This document shows, one piece after another, positions 51,521 to 61,025 of a DNA stretch of 64,000 nucleotides (the first letter of the stretch is position 1; every line of letters begins with the position of its first letter). Origin of the DNA: Pseudescherichia sp031998825. Lineage in GTDB: Bacteria; Pseudomonadota; Gammaproteobacteria; Enterobacterales; Enterobacteriaceae. The position numbers and the translations under genes were made by a program. Where the stretch lies: NCBI RefSeq assembly GCF_031998825.1, contig NZ_DAMACX010000010.1, forward strand, positions 1-64,000, read 5' to 3'. Below the pieces are notes generated by a model, which had not been told where the DNA came from, did no database searches, and was given only the letters and a program-made list of their open reading frames with translations.

Positions 51521-52067
51521 TTACTTCCCTTCAGCTACATTCTTAATATTTTGCATTAAATCCTGCAAGCCGCTACTTGCGAGTCTTTGCTTTGAAGAAG
51601 AACTGTACGTTATATGAATACGACTACCTGACCCATTTTTTTCTAGCTCAATAGTTAGGTGATCATCATAGTCGCCCCAATCTGAGCCCATTTTATAATA
51701 ACTTCCAGTCATCGCATCCCATTCCTGATTACTATCGGTAATTGCGCTGGCAGTCCATTCGCCATCGTTATTTTTTTCTCTAATTGATCTCAGTTCATCA
51801 TTAGAGATAAACTTAAACTTCCTTTTAATTCTTGCTGCTGCAGTATCAACATCTACTGGTACAGTATAACTTTTAGAGGTCGATTCTTTTTTTTTCTGAA
51901 GGAGATACTTTCATACGCTGCTCATCATTTCCTGAGGAGTTACCTCTCAGGGAATTCATTATTCCTGAGGCACCATCACTGATTTTCTGGTTTGTAGTTG
52001 CTATATCATTCATACTACAAGCTGTTACGAGAACAGGTAGTATTAAAATAGTATATAGACCCTTCAT
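51521..52067 (-). pseudogene. Lipoprotein gene interrupted by an A9-run frameshift
   Basis: The ATG at 52067 opens a lipoprotein signal (MKGLYTILILPVLVTACS, lipobox VTAC). The frame stops soon after a run of nine A (51887-51895, T on the plus strand). With eight A it continues to 51521 through VPVDVDTAAARIKRKFKF and MTGSYYKMGSDWGDYDDHL, giving about 181 residues. The function is unknown. A9 runs allow transcriptional slippage in E. coli, so some full-length protein may be made. Confidence 0.6.
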
Positions 52068-52219
52068 ATTCCTTTTTTCTCCCTATTTTTACCGTGAAAA
52101 TAACAGCTTTAGTACGACTTACTATTCCGTCACATTGTAACAGACTGTAAAACCCTGCCGTATTGTATAATGAAAGTCAATGATGAGGTATACCAAATGG
52201 CTGGGCGTAAAAAGGAAGC

Positions 52220-53254
52220 TCACTTCACTTTAATTATATCACTTAGCTTAGTCGTGAAGGCGGGGGAAAGCCTTTCTCTGCGCATCTTCCAGCCCATAGA
52301 TGCATCTTTAATACCTTGCCCTGCAAACCAAACAGAGCCTTTGCCTGAATGGTTAATGCTGTCTATTAATGTCATCAGCTCTTCGCTGTTACGATGAGGC
52401 TGAAAGTCATCAAAAAGGGTCAATTGAGATACGGCAGCGCTTCGGAAATCAGTGAGCATCACGCCAGCACGATGATAACGGTGCCCTGGTACAAATATCG
52501 TATCAAATGCCTTTATAGCCGCGTTAATGATATCCCGTGAATCCTGAGCGGGTACAGCAAGCTCTGTTACCGCCTGATTCTTATAAAACACCTCATTTTC
52601 TGAGAAAGGGCTGGTACTGATGAAAACTGCTACCCGTTTACAAAATTGATGCTCTGCACGGAGTTTTTCTGCTGCACGTTCAGCATGAGCGCAAATGGCC
52701 TGATGCAGGCTGACTTCGTCCGACGGTTTTTCTCCAAAAGATCGGGAGCATATGATTTGTTCTTTTGGGGCAGTAAATTCTTCTAAACCGAGGCAAGGAA
52801 TACCGTTCAGCTCTCTGACCGTGCGCTCAACAACTACTGAGAACTGTTTACGAATGAATGAAGGCGACAGCTCAGCCAGCTGAAGTGCATTGTTAATGCC
52901 CATAAACTGTAATTTTTTACCCAGCCGCCGTCCTATACCCCAGACCTCCTCAACTGGTACTAAAGCCATTAACTTACGCTGACGCTGTCTGTCACTGAGA
53001 TCTACCACACCTCGCGTTGCGGGCCAGCGCTTACTTGCATACTGAGCCAGTTTGGCGAGCGTTTTTGTAGGGCCTATTCCCACTCCCACAGTCAGATGTG
53101 TTCTTCGCTTAATCTGATCACGTATCTGATGGCCAAACACCTCAAGCGATAACAGATTACGCATACCCGTAAGATCACAAAAAGCTTCATCGATACTGTA
53201 AATTTCCACACGCGGAGTCAGTAACTGCAAAATAGTCATCACTCTGTCTGACAT
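52220..53254 (-). pseudogene. 5'-truncated umuC paralogue
   Basis: 344 residues homologous to Y-family polymerase from the IYSIDEAFCDLTG motif (catalytic Asp/Glu) to the C-terminus, but lacking the first 90 or so residues with the DVNSFYASCE motif. Homology fades just upstream of ADMSDRVM. It lies directly downstream of the complete umuC on the same strand. Clear divergence from that copy indicates a different source rather than a recent duplication. Confidence 0.78.
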
Positions 53255-53303
53255 ATCAGCATTTATGTGGAATACAATTTCAACAGCTTAATTAGTAACC
53301 GAC

Positions 53304-54587
53304 TCAAAGCACGCGCGCTTTAGGTATGTCAGACCAGCGCGTGGTCCAAGCAGGGCTTAGCATTTCACGTTTCATTTTCCATTCGGTATTAATGCCCTGG
53401 CCCGCAAACCATACATTTCCCATTCCGGACTGGTTGATATCATCCAGTACCTTCATCAGCTGTGCGCTATTGGCCCGCGGCTGGTTATCTTCAAACAGAT
53501 TGAGCTGGCTTACACCGTTTGGAGTGAAGTTATCAAGCATGATACCTGCTTTCATGTACCTTCGACCCTCAAGCCAGATACGGTCAAGTGATCGCATCGC
53601 AGATTCAATAATGTCACGCGTGTCCTGTGTTGGCAGCGTCAGTTTCTCACCAGCGCTGTTCCCGTAAAAAACCTCACCGTTTGCGTGTGGCGACGTCCGG
53701 ATAAACACACCGATGTTGCGACAGTACTGACGTTCCCCGCGCAGTTTTTCCGCTGCGCGCGCAGCGTACTGACACAGCGCCTGCTGCATAGCGACTTTTG
53801 AGGTAATTCGCTCGCCGAAGCTGCGGCTACAGACAATCTGCTGTTTTGCCGGTGGCAGCTCTTCGAGCGGAATACATGATTCACCGTTCAGCTCGCGTAC
53901 GGTGCGCTCCAGCACCACGGAAAAGTTATCGCGAATGAACTTCGGACGCGCGCGTGATAGCTGCAGAGCAGTTTCGATGCCCATAAGGTTGAGTCGTTTA
54001 CCGATACGCCGTCCCACGCCCCATATTTCCTCAACGGGCTGGTTAGCCAGCAGGGTTTCAGTACGTTTCGGATTACCTGGCGTAAGCGCCAGTACGCCGC
54101 GAAACTGCTTCCACTCCTTGCCCGCCCACTGGGCCGATTTTGCCAGTGTTTTGGTCGGCCCCATGCCGATACCGACGGTGAGACCCGTTGTGGTAAAGAC
54201 ATGCGCACGCAGGCGACGGCCAAAAGTTTCGAAGTTCTCACAGCCGTCAATACCGGTGAGATCCAGAAACATCTCATCAATGCTGTACTGCTCGACGCGT
54301 GGCGTTATCTCTTCAAGCGCGGTCATTACTCTCTGGCTGAGGCTGTGATAAAGCGCGTAATTGGAGCTGAACACGTGCACCTTTTCCGGATAATCCTGTG
54401 TTTTTACCTCAAACCATGGCGCACCCATTTTGATGCCAAGCGCTTTTGCGCCAGCGGAGCGTGCAATGACGCATCCGTCGTTGTTGCTGAGCACTAGCAC
54501 AGGTCTGCCACGCAGGTCCGGGCGGAACAGCGTCTCGCAGCTGGCATAGAATGAATTAACGTCAGCCAGGCCGAACATGGACATCAT
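53304..54587 (-). CDS. umuC: Error-prone DNA polymerase V subunit UmuC-like
   Basis: Y-family translesion polymerase, 427 residues. Motifs: FGLADVNSFYASCE (first catalytic Asp), YSIDEMFLDLTG (second acidic pair), VGIGMGPTKTLAK, helix-hairpin-helix VEEIWGVGRRIGKRL, and a beta-clamp-type QLNLFED near the end. GGAG precedes several in-frame ATGs, of which the second (54584) has the best spacing. It follows umuD by 33 bp under the same LexA control. Confidence 0.93.
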   Translation of the reverse strand: MMSMFGLADVNSFYASCETLFRPDLRGRPVLVLSNNDGCVIARSAGAKALGIKMGAPWFEVKTQDYPEKVHVFSSNYALYHSLSQRVMTALEEITPRVEQYSIDEMFLDLTGIDGCENFETFGRRLRAHVFTTTGLTVGIGMGPTKTLAKSAQWAGKEWKQFRGVLALTPGNPKRTETLLANQPVEEIWGVGRRIGKRLNLMGIETALQLSRARPKFIRDNFSVVLERTVRELNGESCIPLEELPPAKQQIVCSRSFGERITSKVAMQQALCQYAARAAEKLRGERQYCRNIGVFIRTSPHANGEVFYGNSAGEKLTLPTQDTRDIIESAMRSLDRIWLEGRRYMKAGIMLDNFTPNGVSQLNLFEDNQPRANSAQLMKVLDDINQSGMGNVWFAGQGINTEWKMKREMLSPAWTTRWSDIPKARVL

Positions 54588-54619
54588 GATCTCCGCCGTG
54601 TGTAGATAACCCGCACATA

Positions 54620-55060
54620 TCAGTTTCTCCGGCGCGGAGTGTGCACGAAGTGCGCCACTACGCCGAAAATTTCCAGGGTATCCGGGTCTGGGATAATAAC
54701 AGGATAGGCGGGATTCATCGGCTGCAATACCGGCCCTTTCTGGGTAATAAGAAGGCGCTTGACCGTAAATTCGCCGTACAGTACAGCGATAACCACGTCG
54801 CCGTGCTCAGGCCTGAGTGCCCGATCGACTATCAGCAGATCGCCGTCGTAAAGTCCTATATCCTGCATGCTGTTGCCCTGTGCGCGCAGGAAAAAGGTGC
54901 TTGCCCTGTGGGCTATTAGATATTCGTTTAAGTCGAGTTCCTGCTCCGCATAGTCCTGGCAAGGAGAGGGAAAACCGCAGGGTACGCGTTCCAGGAAAAG
55001 GGGCCTGTAGCTGGGCGGCGGATTATCCGCCGGGTGCATCAACTCAAAGGCGTGAAACAT
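54620..55060 (-). CDS. umuD: UmuD-like SOS mutagenesis protein
   Basis: LexA-like self-cleaving partner of UmuC, 146 residues. The cleavage site VPCGFPSP (Cys-Gly) is near residue 25. The catalytic Ser lies in RAQGNSMQDIGLYDGD and the Lys in GEFTVKRLL. I choose the ATG at 55060 behind AGGGA; the longer frame runs across the LexA box. First gene of umuDC. Confidence 0.93.
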   Translation of the reverse strand: MFHAFELMHPADNPPPSYRPLFLERVPCGFPSPCQDYAEQELDLNEYLIAHRASTFFLRAQGNSMQDIGLYDGDLLIVDRALRPEHGDVVIAVLYGEFTVKRLLITQKGPVLQPMNPAYPVIIPDPDTLEIFGVVAHFVHTPRRRN

Positions 55061-55082
55061 AGCAAAAATCCCTGTCAAAATG

Positions 55083-55098
55083 CTGTACGTATTTACAG
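55083..55098. promoter_or_regulatory. LexA box of umuDC
   Basis: CTGTACGTATTTACAG fits CTGT-N8-ACAG exactly, 22 bp upstream of the umuD start. Confidence 0.85.
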
Positions 55099-55253
55099 TA
55101 GTATTGTCTGACTTTACGGACGAAGCAAGAAGCGTGGGGCGACACAAATATCATTAAAATAATGGACTATTGATTTATTTGAATTTATAGCGGAACGACA
55201 GCTCGTAAAACAAGCAGCTATCAGGACTTTCTGTGTCAGGGCATGTTAAAAAT

Positions 55254-56153
55254 TTATTTTGATTCAGGAAAGATCTTACTTAGTCTGTTCAGTACTTCAC
55301 TTATGCCCCTGCTGACAATCCGATCCTCCCGCATCACTGTCCCCAGAGTCCGGTGAAGCGATGGCGTTACTGAGTAAAGACTGAGACCCTGCCTTTCTTC
55401 ATGACTTGCAACGGACATACGGGGAACGATGCTGTAACCCAGGCCGGAACGAACCATCCTTTTAATGGCTTCAATACTGCCAAGCTCCATAACCGGGCTG
55501 ACAGTATGCCCTGCATCGCTGAACCATCCGTCAATCAGATCGCGTGTGGCACTTCCGGGTTCAAATACAATCAGCGGCAGTGGCAAAAGGGTATCAGGAG
55601 ACAGCGGTTTTGCACTCTGCTCCGAGGTGTCCTTTTCCATGATTACAACAAACTCATCCGTACCCAGCGGGCTGACACTCAGGCATTTACCGGCTGCCGG
55701 CAGCGTTACCAGACCAATATCTATACGGTTTTCCTCCACTCCCCGTACAATATCTGAAGTATTGCCTGTGCGTACATCCACCTTCAGCAGGGGATGGGTC
55801 TGTCGAAGTTGCTGCAGTAAGTGAGGTAGCAGATGGATACAGGCTGTTGCGCCTGTGCCGACAGTAACGGTGCCGGTTATTTCGTCTGAATGCAGGGAAA
55901 CCGCTTCAACCGCTCCGCTTACCACCGCATCAATTTTCATGCAGTGTTCAGCGAGAGTCAAACCGGCAGTCGTTGGTCTTACTCCCCGGCTGGTTCGCTC
56001 AATAAGCCTGACCTTAAGCGTCTGCTCCAGCTGTCTTATCTGCAGGCTCACTGCCGGTTGCGACAAGCCAAGTACTTCTGCCGCCCCCGAGAAACTGCCC
56101 CGGCTGATGACCAGCCTGAAGGTAGCCAGATGATCGAGGTTCAGTGTTGCCAT
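55254..56153 (-). CDS. LysR-family regulator
   Basis: 299 residues. N-terminal winged helix-turn-helix (about 5-65, RGSFSGAAEVLGLSQPAVSLQIRQLEQTL) and a C-terminal substrate-binding domain. It is divergent from the GNAT/MFS pair with a 98-bp gap, so it probably regulates them. The ligand is unknown. Confidence 0.88.
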   Translation of the reverse strand: MATLNLDHLATFRLVISRGSFSGAAEVLGLSQPAVSLQIRQLEQTLKVRLIERTSRGVRPTTAGLTLAEHCMKIDAVVSGAVEAVSLHSDEITGTVTVGTGATACIHLLPHLLQQLRQTHPLLKVDVRTGNTSDIVRGVEENRIDIGLVTLPAAGKCLSVSPLGTDEFVVIMEKDTSEQSAKPLSPDTLLPLPLIVFEPGSATRDLIDGWFSDAGHTVSPVMELGSIEAIKRMVRSGLGYSIVPRMSVASHEERQGLSLYSVTPSLHRTLGTVMREDRIVSRGISEVLNRLSKIFPESK

Positions 56154-56251
56154 GCCAAAGTTTTCCTCATAACGCTGATAAGCCCTGCTGCCTGTCTGAA
56201 ATGATTCATCCGGGTTAGTCTCTGTTTCTGATCTGAAAGGGAGCTGTACTG

Positions 56252-56779
56252 ATGGAAATAACCGAAGCAGATGAACGACATATTCCCGCTATACAACAGA
56301 TTTATGCTTATCACGTATTACACGGCACCGCCACTTTTGAAACCGAACCGCCGGGTGAGGCTGAAATGGCAGCCCGGCTGAAAAAGGTACATGCAGCAGG
56401 ACTGCCCTGGTTGGTGGCGGTTGACGGAGGAATTGTTCGAGGATACTGCTATTTGTCTCTATACCGGGAACGGTGCGCCTATCGCTTTACTCTGGAAGAC
56501 TCTGTATATGTTGATGCCACGTATCAGGGGCGGGGCATTGGAAAAATGCTGCTATCCCGTGCAGTAGGATGGGCAGAAGCCCGTGGTTTTCGGCAACTTG
56601 TAGCGGTGGTGGGGAACAGTGAAAATACTGCCTCCCTTGCTCTTCACCGCGCTGCAGGCTTCAGCATCACTGGCACCCTCAGGTCTGTAGGATTCAAGCA
56701 TGGGCGCTGGCTCGATACGGTTATCCTGCAGCGTACGCTCGGGCATGGCGACGCTACGCTTCCGGAAAGTACAGAATGA
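56252..56779 (+). CDS. GNAT acetyltransferase, phosphinothricin/ArsN-like
   Basis: 175 residues of the phosphinothricin acetyltransferase type: begins MEITEADERHIPAIQQIYAY, has the acetyl-CoA loop YQGRGIGKMLL and the ALHRAAGF helix. Close relatives in arsenic islands (ArsN1) acetylate arsinothricin; others act on phosphinothricin or methionine sulfoximine. Beside two ars operons, an ArsN-like role is plausible but not shown. Its stop overlaps the MFS start (ATGA). Confidence 0.8.
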   Translation: MEITEADERHIPAIQQIYAYHVLHGTATFETEPPGEAEMAARLKKVHAAGLPWLVAVDGGIVRGYCYLSLYRERCAYRFTLEDSVYVDATYQGRGIGKMLLSRAVGWAEARGFRQLVAVVGNSENTASLALHRAAGFSITGTLRSVGFKHGRWLDTVILQRTLGHGDATLPESTE

Positions 56780-58008
56780 CACAAGGATATCTGACAGGCC
56801 GCACCATTTTCTGCATCGGCATGACGCAGCTTATCAACTGGGGTATTACGTTCTACATGCCGGGTGTCTTCGGAGCCGCCATCATGGCGGAAACAGGCTG
56901 GTCTTCCGGTGAGACATTCTCCGGCCTGAGCGTTGCCATGCTCGTTATGGGGCTGGTTTCACCGCTTATCGGTCCCGTAATGGCCCGTACCGGTGGACGC
57001 ACCCTGATGATGGCGGGAACTTTGGCTATAACCATCGGGTGTTTTCTGATGGCGTTTACCTATTCAACATTAGCGTGGGATGCCGTCTGGATCCTGACAG
57101 GCGCGGGCATGCGGCTTGCTCTGTATGACGCCGCTTTTGCCATGCTTGTGGAAACCGCAGGCGCAGAGGCTCGCAAGGCAATCTCTCTGGTCACCCTGCT
57201 GGGCGGTCTCGCGTCGGCCGCTTTCTGGCCTGCTGGCGCAGCGCTTCTTCACGTCACCGACTGGCGGCATGCCGTCATCATTTATGGCTGTGCGGGCCTG
57301 CTGAGCCTGTTTTTTTTAACTGCCGTTCCGGCAGGCAGTCGGGTAAAACTTCCCGTAACAGGGCGATCCGGCCATTCGGCTGACGCAACAGCAACATCAG
57401 AGGACACAAAAGCACTCATCAGCGGCCTGTGGTATGCCACTCTGATAGCGTTGATAAGCTTTGTCTCCACCGGCGTGTCCACACATTTTCCCCGGATACT
57501 GGCCTCTTATGGCGTGCCTGCTCTGGCTGGCATGCTGTGGGGAGTGGGGCAGTTAGGTGCCCGTCTGCTGGGTGTAGTTTCAGGTGCACGAATCTCCGCG
57601 ATACGCCTGAACCTTATAACCGGTATCCTGCTTCCCCTCTGTTTTCTGACCGGCCTTGCAGGCAGCATTACTCCTGTGGCTACAGCCTTTTTCGTTCTGG
57701 GCTATGGGGCCGTAAACGGACTGAATACGATCGTGAAGGCCGTACTTCCTCTTGTGCTGTTTGATCCGCAGCAGTACGCCCGCAAAACAGGAATACTGAT
57801 GTCGCCGGCATTTTTTCTCGCGGCACTGGCTCCGTCTGCGTATGCCATACTGCTGGAGCGCTACGGTATACCCGGCACGCTGCTTTTTTCCTTCATCCTG
57901 ACCCTGATCATTACGGCGATTTCTGTGGTCCTCTGGCAGCGTCATTCTGGCTCTGTTGTGCAGAACCGGGACCATGGAGCATCTACCCTTCACGAAAAAA
58001 ATGTTTGA
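56776..58008 (+). CDS. MFS transporter
   Basis: 410 residues, about 12 membrane segments in two halves separated by a polar loop (about 190-215). The loop motif MARTGGRTLMMAG between segments 2 and 3 is a variant of MFS motif A. Translationally coupled to the GNAT gene, so it probably exports a related compound or its acetylated form. The substrate is unknown. Confidence 0.85.
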   Translation: MTQGYLTGRTIFCIGMTQLINWGITFYMPGVFGAAIMAETGWSSGETFSGLSVAMLVMGLVSPLIGPVMARTGGRTLMMAGTLAITIGCFLMAFTYSTLAWDAVWILTGAGMRLALYDAAFAMLVETAGAEARKAISLVTLLGGLASAAFWPAGAALLHVTDWRHAVIIYGCAGLLSLFFLTAVPAGSRVKLPVTGRSGHSADATATSEDTKALISGLWYATLIALISFVSTGVSTHFPRILASYGVPALAGMLWGVGQLGARLLGVVSGARISAIRLNLITGILLPLCFLTGLAGSITPVATAFFVLGYGAVNGLNTIVKAVLPLVLFDPQQYARKTGILMSPAFFLAALAPSAYAILLERYGIPGTLLFSFILTLIITAISVVLWQRHSGSVVQNRDHGASTLHEKNV

Positions 58009-58056
58009 CGGCTTCCATATTTCTATTATTCTGGAAATATAGTTAAAGGAGGCCGC

Positions 58057-58392
58057 ATGGATTTACACACCGCAGCAAACGCACTTCGAGAACTGGGCCA
58101 CCCGACACGTCTCCGCATATACCGGGAGCTGGTCAGGGCTGGTCATGAAGGCCTGCCGGTTGGCGAACTGCAGAAGCACCTTGAGATTCCTGCCTCCACG
58201 CTCAGCCATCATCTTTCAGCGCTGATGTCCGCTGGACTCATAAGCCAGGAACGGCAGAGTCGTACCTTGTTCTGCAGACCTTGCTATGCGCAGCTTGAGC
58301 AGCTGATGGCTTTTCTCACTGAAGAGTGCTGCGCCGGTGGCAGTAGCTGCAGCCTGTCTACCGAGATTTCCCATAAAGAGACTCCATTGTGA
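58057..58392 (+). CDS. arsR: ArsR-family repressor (Cys-Cys-x5-Cys type)
   Basis: 111 residues with a winged helix-turn-helix (ELQKHLEIPASTLSHHLSALMSAGLI). The metalloid site is at the C-terminus: Cys91, Cys92 and Cys98 (EECCAGGSSC), the spacing of the AfArsR type, not the ELCVC helix-3 type. GGAGG lies upstream. It overlaps arsH by 4 nt and controls it. Confidence 0.88.
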   Translation: MDLHTAANALRELGHPTRLRIYRELVRAGHEGLPVGELQKHLEIPASTLSHHLSALMSAGLISQERQSRTLFCRPCYAQLEQLMAFLTEECCAGGSSCSLSTEISHKETPL

Positions 58393-59111
58393 ATAACGTG
58401 AATGATGCCCTGAACAATATCGATCTGACACTCCTGGATACGCCCCTTTCGGAAGAGAAATTAAAGGCCGAAGAGGTGGCGCATCCGCCCCGCATACTGA
58501 TGCTCTACGGTTCGCTTCGGGAGCGCTCTTACAGCCGACTCACCACGGAAGAGGCCGCACGGCTGCTGACGGCCATGGGCGCGGAGGTGAAGTTATTCAA
58601 TCCGTCCGGCCTGCCGCTGCCGGATGATGTACCTGAGACGCATCCGAAGGTCGCAGAGCTGCGCCAGCTAGTGCTCTGGTCTGAAGGGATGGTCTGGTGC
58701 TCTCCTGAGCGTCACGGTGCCATGACCGGCATCATGAAGACGCAGATTGACTGGATACCGCTGACGTCCGGGGCGGTCCGGCCCTCGCAGGGGAAAACCC
58801 TTGCTGTCATGCAGGTCAGCGGAGGCTCACAGTCTTTCAACGCCGTAAACCAGATGCGTATTCTTGGGCGCTGGATGCGGATGATCACTATCCCGAACCA
58901 GTCATCCGTTGCAAAAGCCTGGGCCGAGTTTGATGAGGACGGCCGCATGAAGCCTTCTCCGTATTATGACCGCATAGTGGACGTCATGGAGGAACTGATG
59001 AAGTTCACCCTGCTGACGCGCGGTCGTAGTGGTTATCTCACCGACCGCTACAGCGAAAGGAAGGAGAGTGCTGCGCAGCTCTCTGAGCGGGTAAACCAGC
59101 GCAGCATATAA
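58389..59111 (+). CDS. arsH: Organoarsenical oxidase ArsH
   Basis: FMN-dependent NADPH oxidoreductase that oxidises trivalent organoarsenicals. 240 residues with the flavin site GSLRERSYSRLTTEEAARLL and the conserved CSPERHGAMTGIMKTQIDW. The GTG start overlaps the arsR stop. It completes an arsR-arsH unit facing the arsRBC operon. Confidence 0.94.
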   Translation: MNNVNDALNNIDLTLLDTPLSEEKLKAEEVAHPPRILMLYGSLRERSYSRLTTEEAARLLTAMGAEVKLFNPSGLPLPDDVPETHPKVAELRQLVLWSEGMVWCSPERHGAMTGIMKTQIDWIPLTSGAVRPSQGKTLAVMQVSGGSQSFNAVNQMRILGRWMRMITIPNQSSVAKAWAEFDEDGRMKPSPYYDRIVDVMEELMKFTLLTRGRSGYLTDRYSERKESAAQLSERVNQRSI

Positions 59112-59136
59112 AAAAGCCGGCATCTGCCGGCTTTTT
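59111..59136. terminator. Bidirectional terminator between arsH and arsC
   Basis: AAAAAGCCGGCA and TGCCGGCTTTTT form a perfect stem around TC, with T-runs on both strands, between convergent genes. Confidence 0.85.
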
Positions 59137-59167
59137 CACATTTTCCCTGTCACAGCCAAGGGAAACA

Positions 59168-59596
59168 TCAGTGGCTGACGCGATTCCCTTGCTCATCAAT
59201 GACTGCTTCGCCGTCCTCTTTGGTAAACGCTCCCTTCTGCGGGTCCGGCAGTATGCCCAGAACCACTTCGGAGGGGCGGCAGAGCTTCGTTCCCAGCGGC
59301 GTCACCACCACCGGACGATTAATGAGGATCGGATGAGCCAGCATCGCATCGAGCAGTTCTTCATCGCTGAACCGGTCTTCAGCCAGGCCGAGCTGCTCGT
59401 AGGGATCGGTATTTTTACGCAGCAGGGCACGCACGCTAATGTCCATGTCCGTAATCAGCTTTTTCAGCTCGTCGCGCGACGGCGGTGTTTCCAGATACAG
59501 AATCACCGTGGGCTCGGTGCCGCTGTTGCGGATAAGCGCCAGGGTATTGCGGGACGTCCCGCAGGCCGGATTGTGATAAATGGTAATGTCAGTCAT
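59168..59596 (-). CDS. arsC: Arsenate reductase ArsC (glutaredoxin type)
   Basis: Reduces arsenate to arsenite with glutathione and glutaredoxin. 141 residues, as in plasmid R773. Catalytic Cys12 in IYHNPACGTSRNTL; the arginines in INRPVVVTPLG and KLCRPSEVVL match Arg94 and Arg107. The ATG at 59596 follows GGAG by 8 nt. Last gene of arsR-arsB-arsC. Confidence 0.95.
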   Translation of the reverse strand: MTDITIYHNPACGTSRNTLALIRNSGTEPTVILYLETPPSRDELKKLITDMDISVRALLRKNTDPYEQLGLAEDRFSDEELLDAMLAHPILINRPVVVTPLGTKLCRPSEVVLGILPDPQKGAFTKEDGEAVIDEQGNRVSH

Positions 59597-59645
59597 GAGC
59601 GTTACTCCATAAAGGCGCTGCACAGGCACAGCTCCGGGGTTAAGG

Positions 59646-60929
59646 TTAAACAGACAGGCGCAGGGCCAGCGCAGCCAGCGTCACAAACAGTACCGGCAGG
59701 GTCATCACGATGCCCACGCGGAAGTAGTAGCCCCAGCTGACGGTTATGTTTTTCTGTGCCAGGACGTGCAGCCACAGCAGGGTAGCGAGGCTACCGATAG
59801 GGGTGATTTTCGGACCGAGGTCGCAGCCGATGATGTTGGCGTAAATCATCGCCTCCTTCACCACGCCCTGAGCGGTGCTGCCGTCAATGGAGAGCGCGCC
59901 AACCAGCACGGTAGGCATGTTGTTCATGACTGATGAAAGCGCCGCCGTCAGAAAGCCGGTGCCGAGCGTTGCGCCCCAGACGCCATGCTCGGCAAACCGG
60001 TTCAGGGCGGCAGAAAGGTAATCAGTTAGCCCGGCATTGCGTAGTCCGTATACCACCAGGTACATGCCCAGCGAGAAGATAACGATCTGCCAGGGCGCAC
60101 CTTTCAGTACCTTTCCGGTATCAATCACATTGCCTTTCCGGGCTACCAGCCAGAGAATAAACGCCGCCACCGCGGCCACAAGGCTGACCGGCACGCCGAG
60201 TGGTTCGAGGGCAAAGAAGCCGATCAGCAGCAGGATGAGAACAATCCAGCCGGTTTTAAAGGTACGCGCATCGCGAATGGCCTCACGCGGCGCCTTCAGC
60301 TTCGCCAGGTCGTAAGTGTCCGGGATGTCCCTGCGGAAAAACAGGTGCAGCATCACCAGCGTGGCGGCCACGGACGCGATATTCACCGGCACCATCACCG
60401 AGGCATACTCGCTGAAACCCAGTTTAAAGAAGTCTGCCGTGACGATGTTGACCAGGTTTGACACGATGAGCGGCAGGCTGGAGGTATCGGCGATAAACCC
60501 GGCCGCCATCACAAACGCCAGCGTGGCCCCGGGGCTGAAGCCCAGCGCCAGCAGCATGGCGATAACGATCGGCGTCAGAATTAGCGCGGCTCCGTCATTG
60601 GCAAACAGCGCCGCCACTGCCGCACCCAGCAGAACGATATACGTGAACAGCAGCCGGCCCCTGCCGCCTCCCCAGCGGGAAACGTGCAGCGCGGCCCATT
60701 CAAAAAAGCCGGACTCATCGAGCAGCAGGCTGATAATGATGACCGCAATAAACGTGGCCGTGGCGTTCCAGACAATCTGCCAGACCACCGGAATATCCCC
60801 GATTTGTACTACGCCGGTCAGCAGCGCCAGCGCGGCGCCGATAACGGCACTCCAGCCAATACTGAGTCCTTTCGGCTGCCAGATAACCAGTACCAGCGTC
60901 AGAATAAAAATCGCACCCGCCAGAAACAT
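59646..60929 (-). CDS. arsB: Arsenite efflux pump ArsB
   Basis: Inner-membrane arsenite/antimonite-proton antiporter, 427 residues and about 12 membrane segments, beginning MFLAGAIFILTLVLVIWQPK. The conserved FANDGAALILTPI and MNNMPTVLVGALSI blocks are present. No arsA or arsD is found, so export is driven by the membrane potential. Sits 49 bp upstream of arsC. Confidence 0.95.
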   Translation of the reverse strand: MFLAGAIFILTLVLVIWQPKGLSIGWSAVIGAALALLTGVVQIGDIPVVWQIVWNATATFIAVIIISLLLDESGFFEWAALHVSRWGGGRGRLLFTYIVLLGAAVAALFANDGAALILTPIVIAMLLALGFSPGATLAFVMAAGFIADTSSLPLIVSNLVNIVTADFFKLGFSEYASVMVPVNIASVAATLVMLHLFFRRDIPDTYDLAKLKAPREAIRDARTFKTGWIVLILLLIGFFALEPLGVPVSLVAAVAAFILWLVARKGNVIDTGKVLKGAPWQIVIFSLGMYLVVYGLRNAGLTDYLSAALNRFAEHGVWGATLGTGFLTAALSSVMNNMPTVLVGALSIDGSTAQGVVKEAMIYANIIGCDLGPKITPIGSLATLLWLHVLAQKNITVSWGYYFRVGIVMTLPVLFVTLAALALRLSV

Positions 60930-61025
60930 ACCCTCTCCTTCTTAATTATAACTGCCCGTTGAAGCGGGCTGCTAACTGTACCCTGTAAATATATGCGTTT
61001 AATCGAATGTGTTTAGATAAAATTT

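Noticed and set aside
52170..52397. 75-aa plus-strand frame starting MKVNDEVYQMAGRKKE
   Set aside because: Soon runs antisense into the truncated umuC. Only the first 20 codons look natural, so at most a gene start cut off here.
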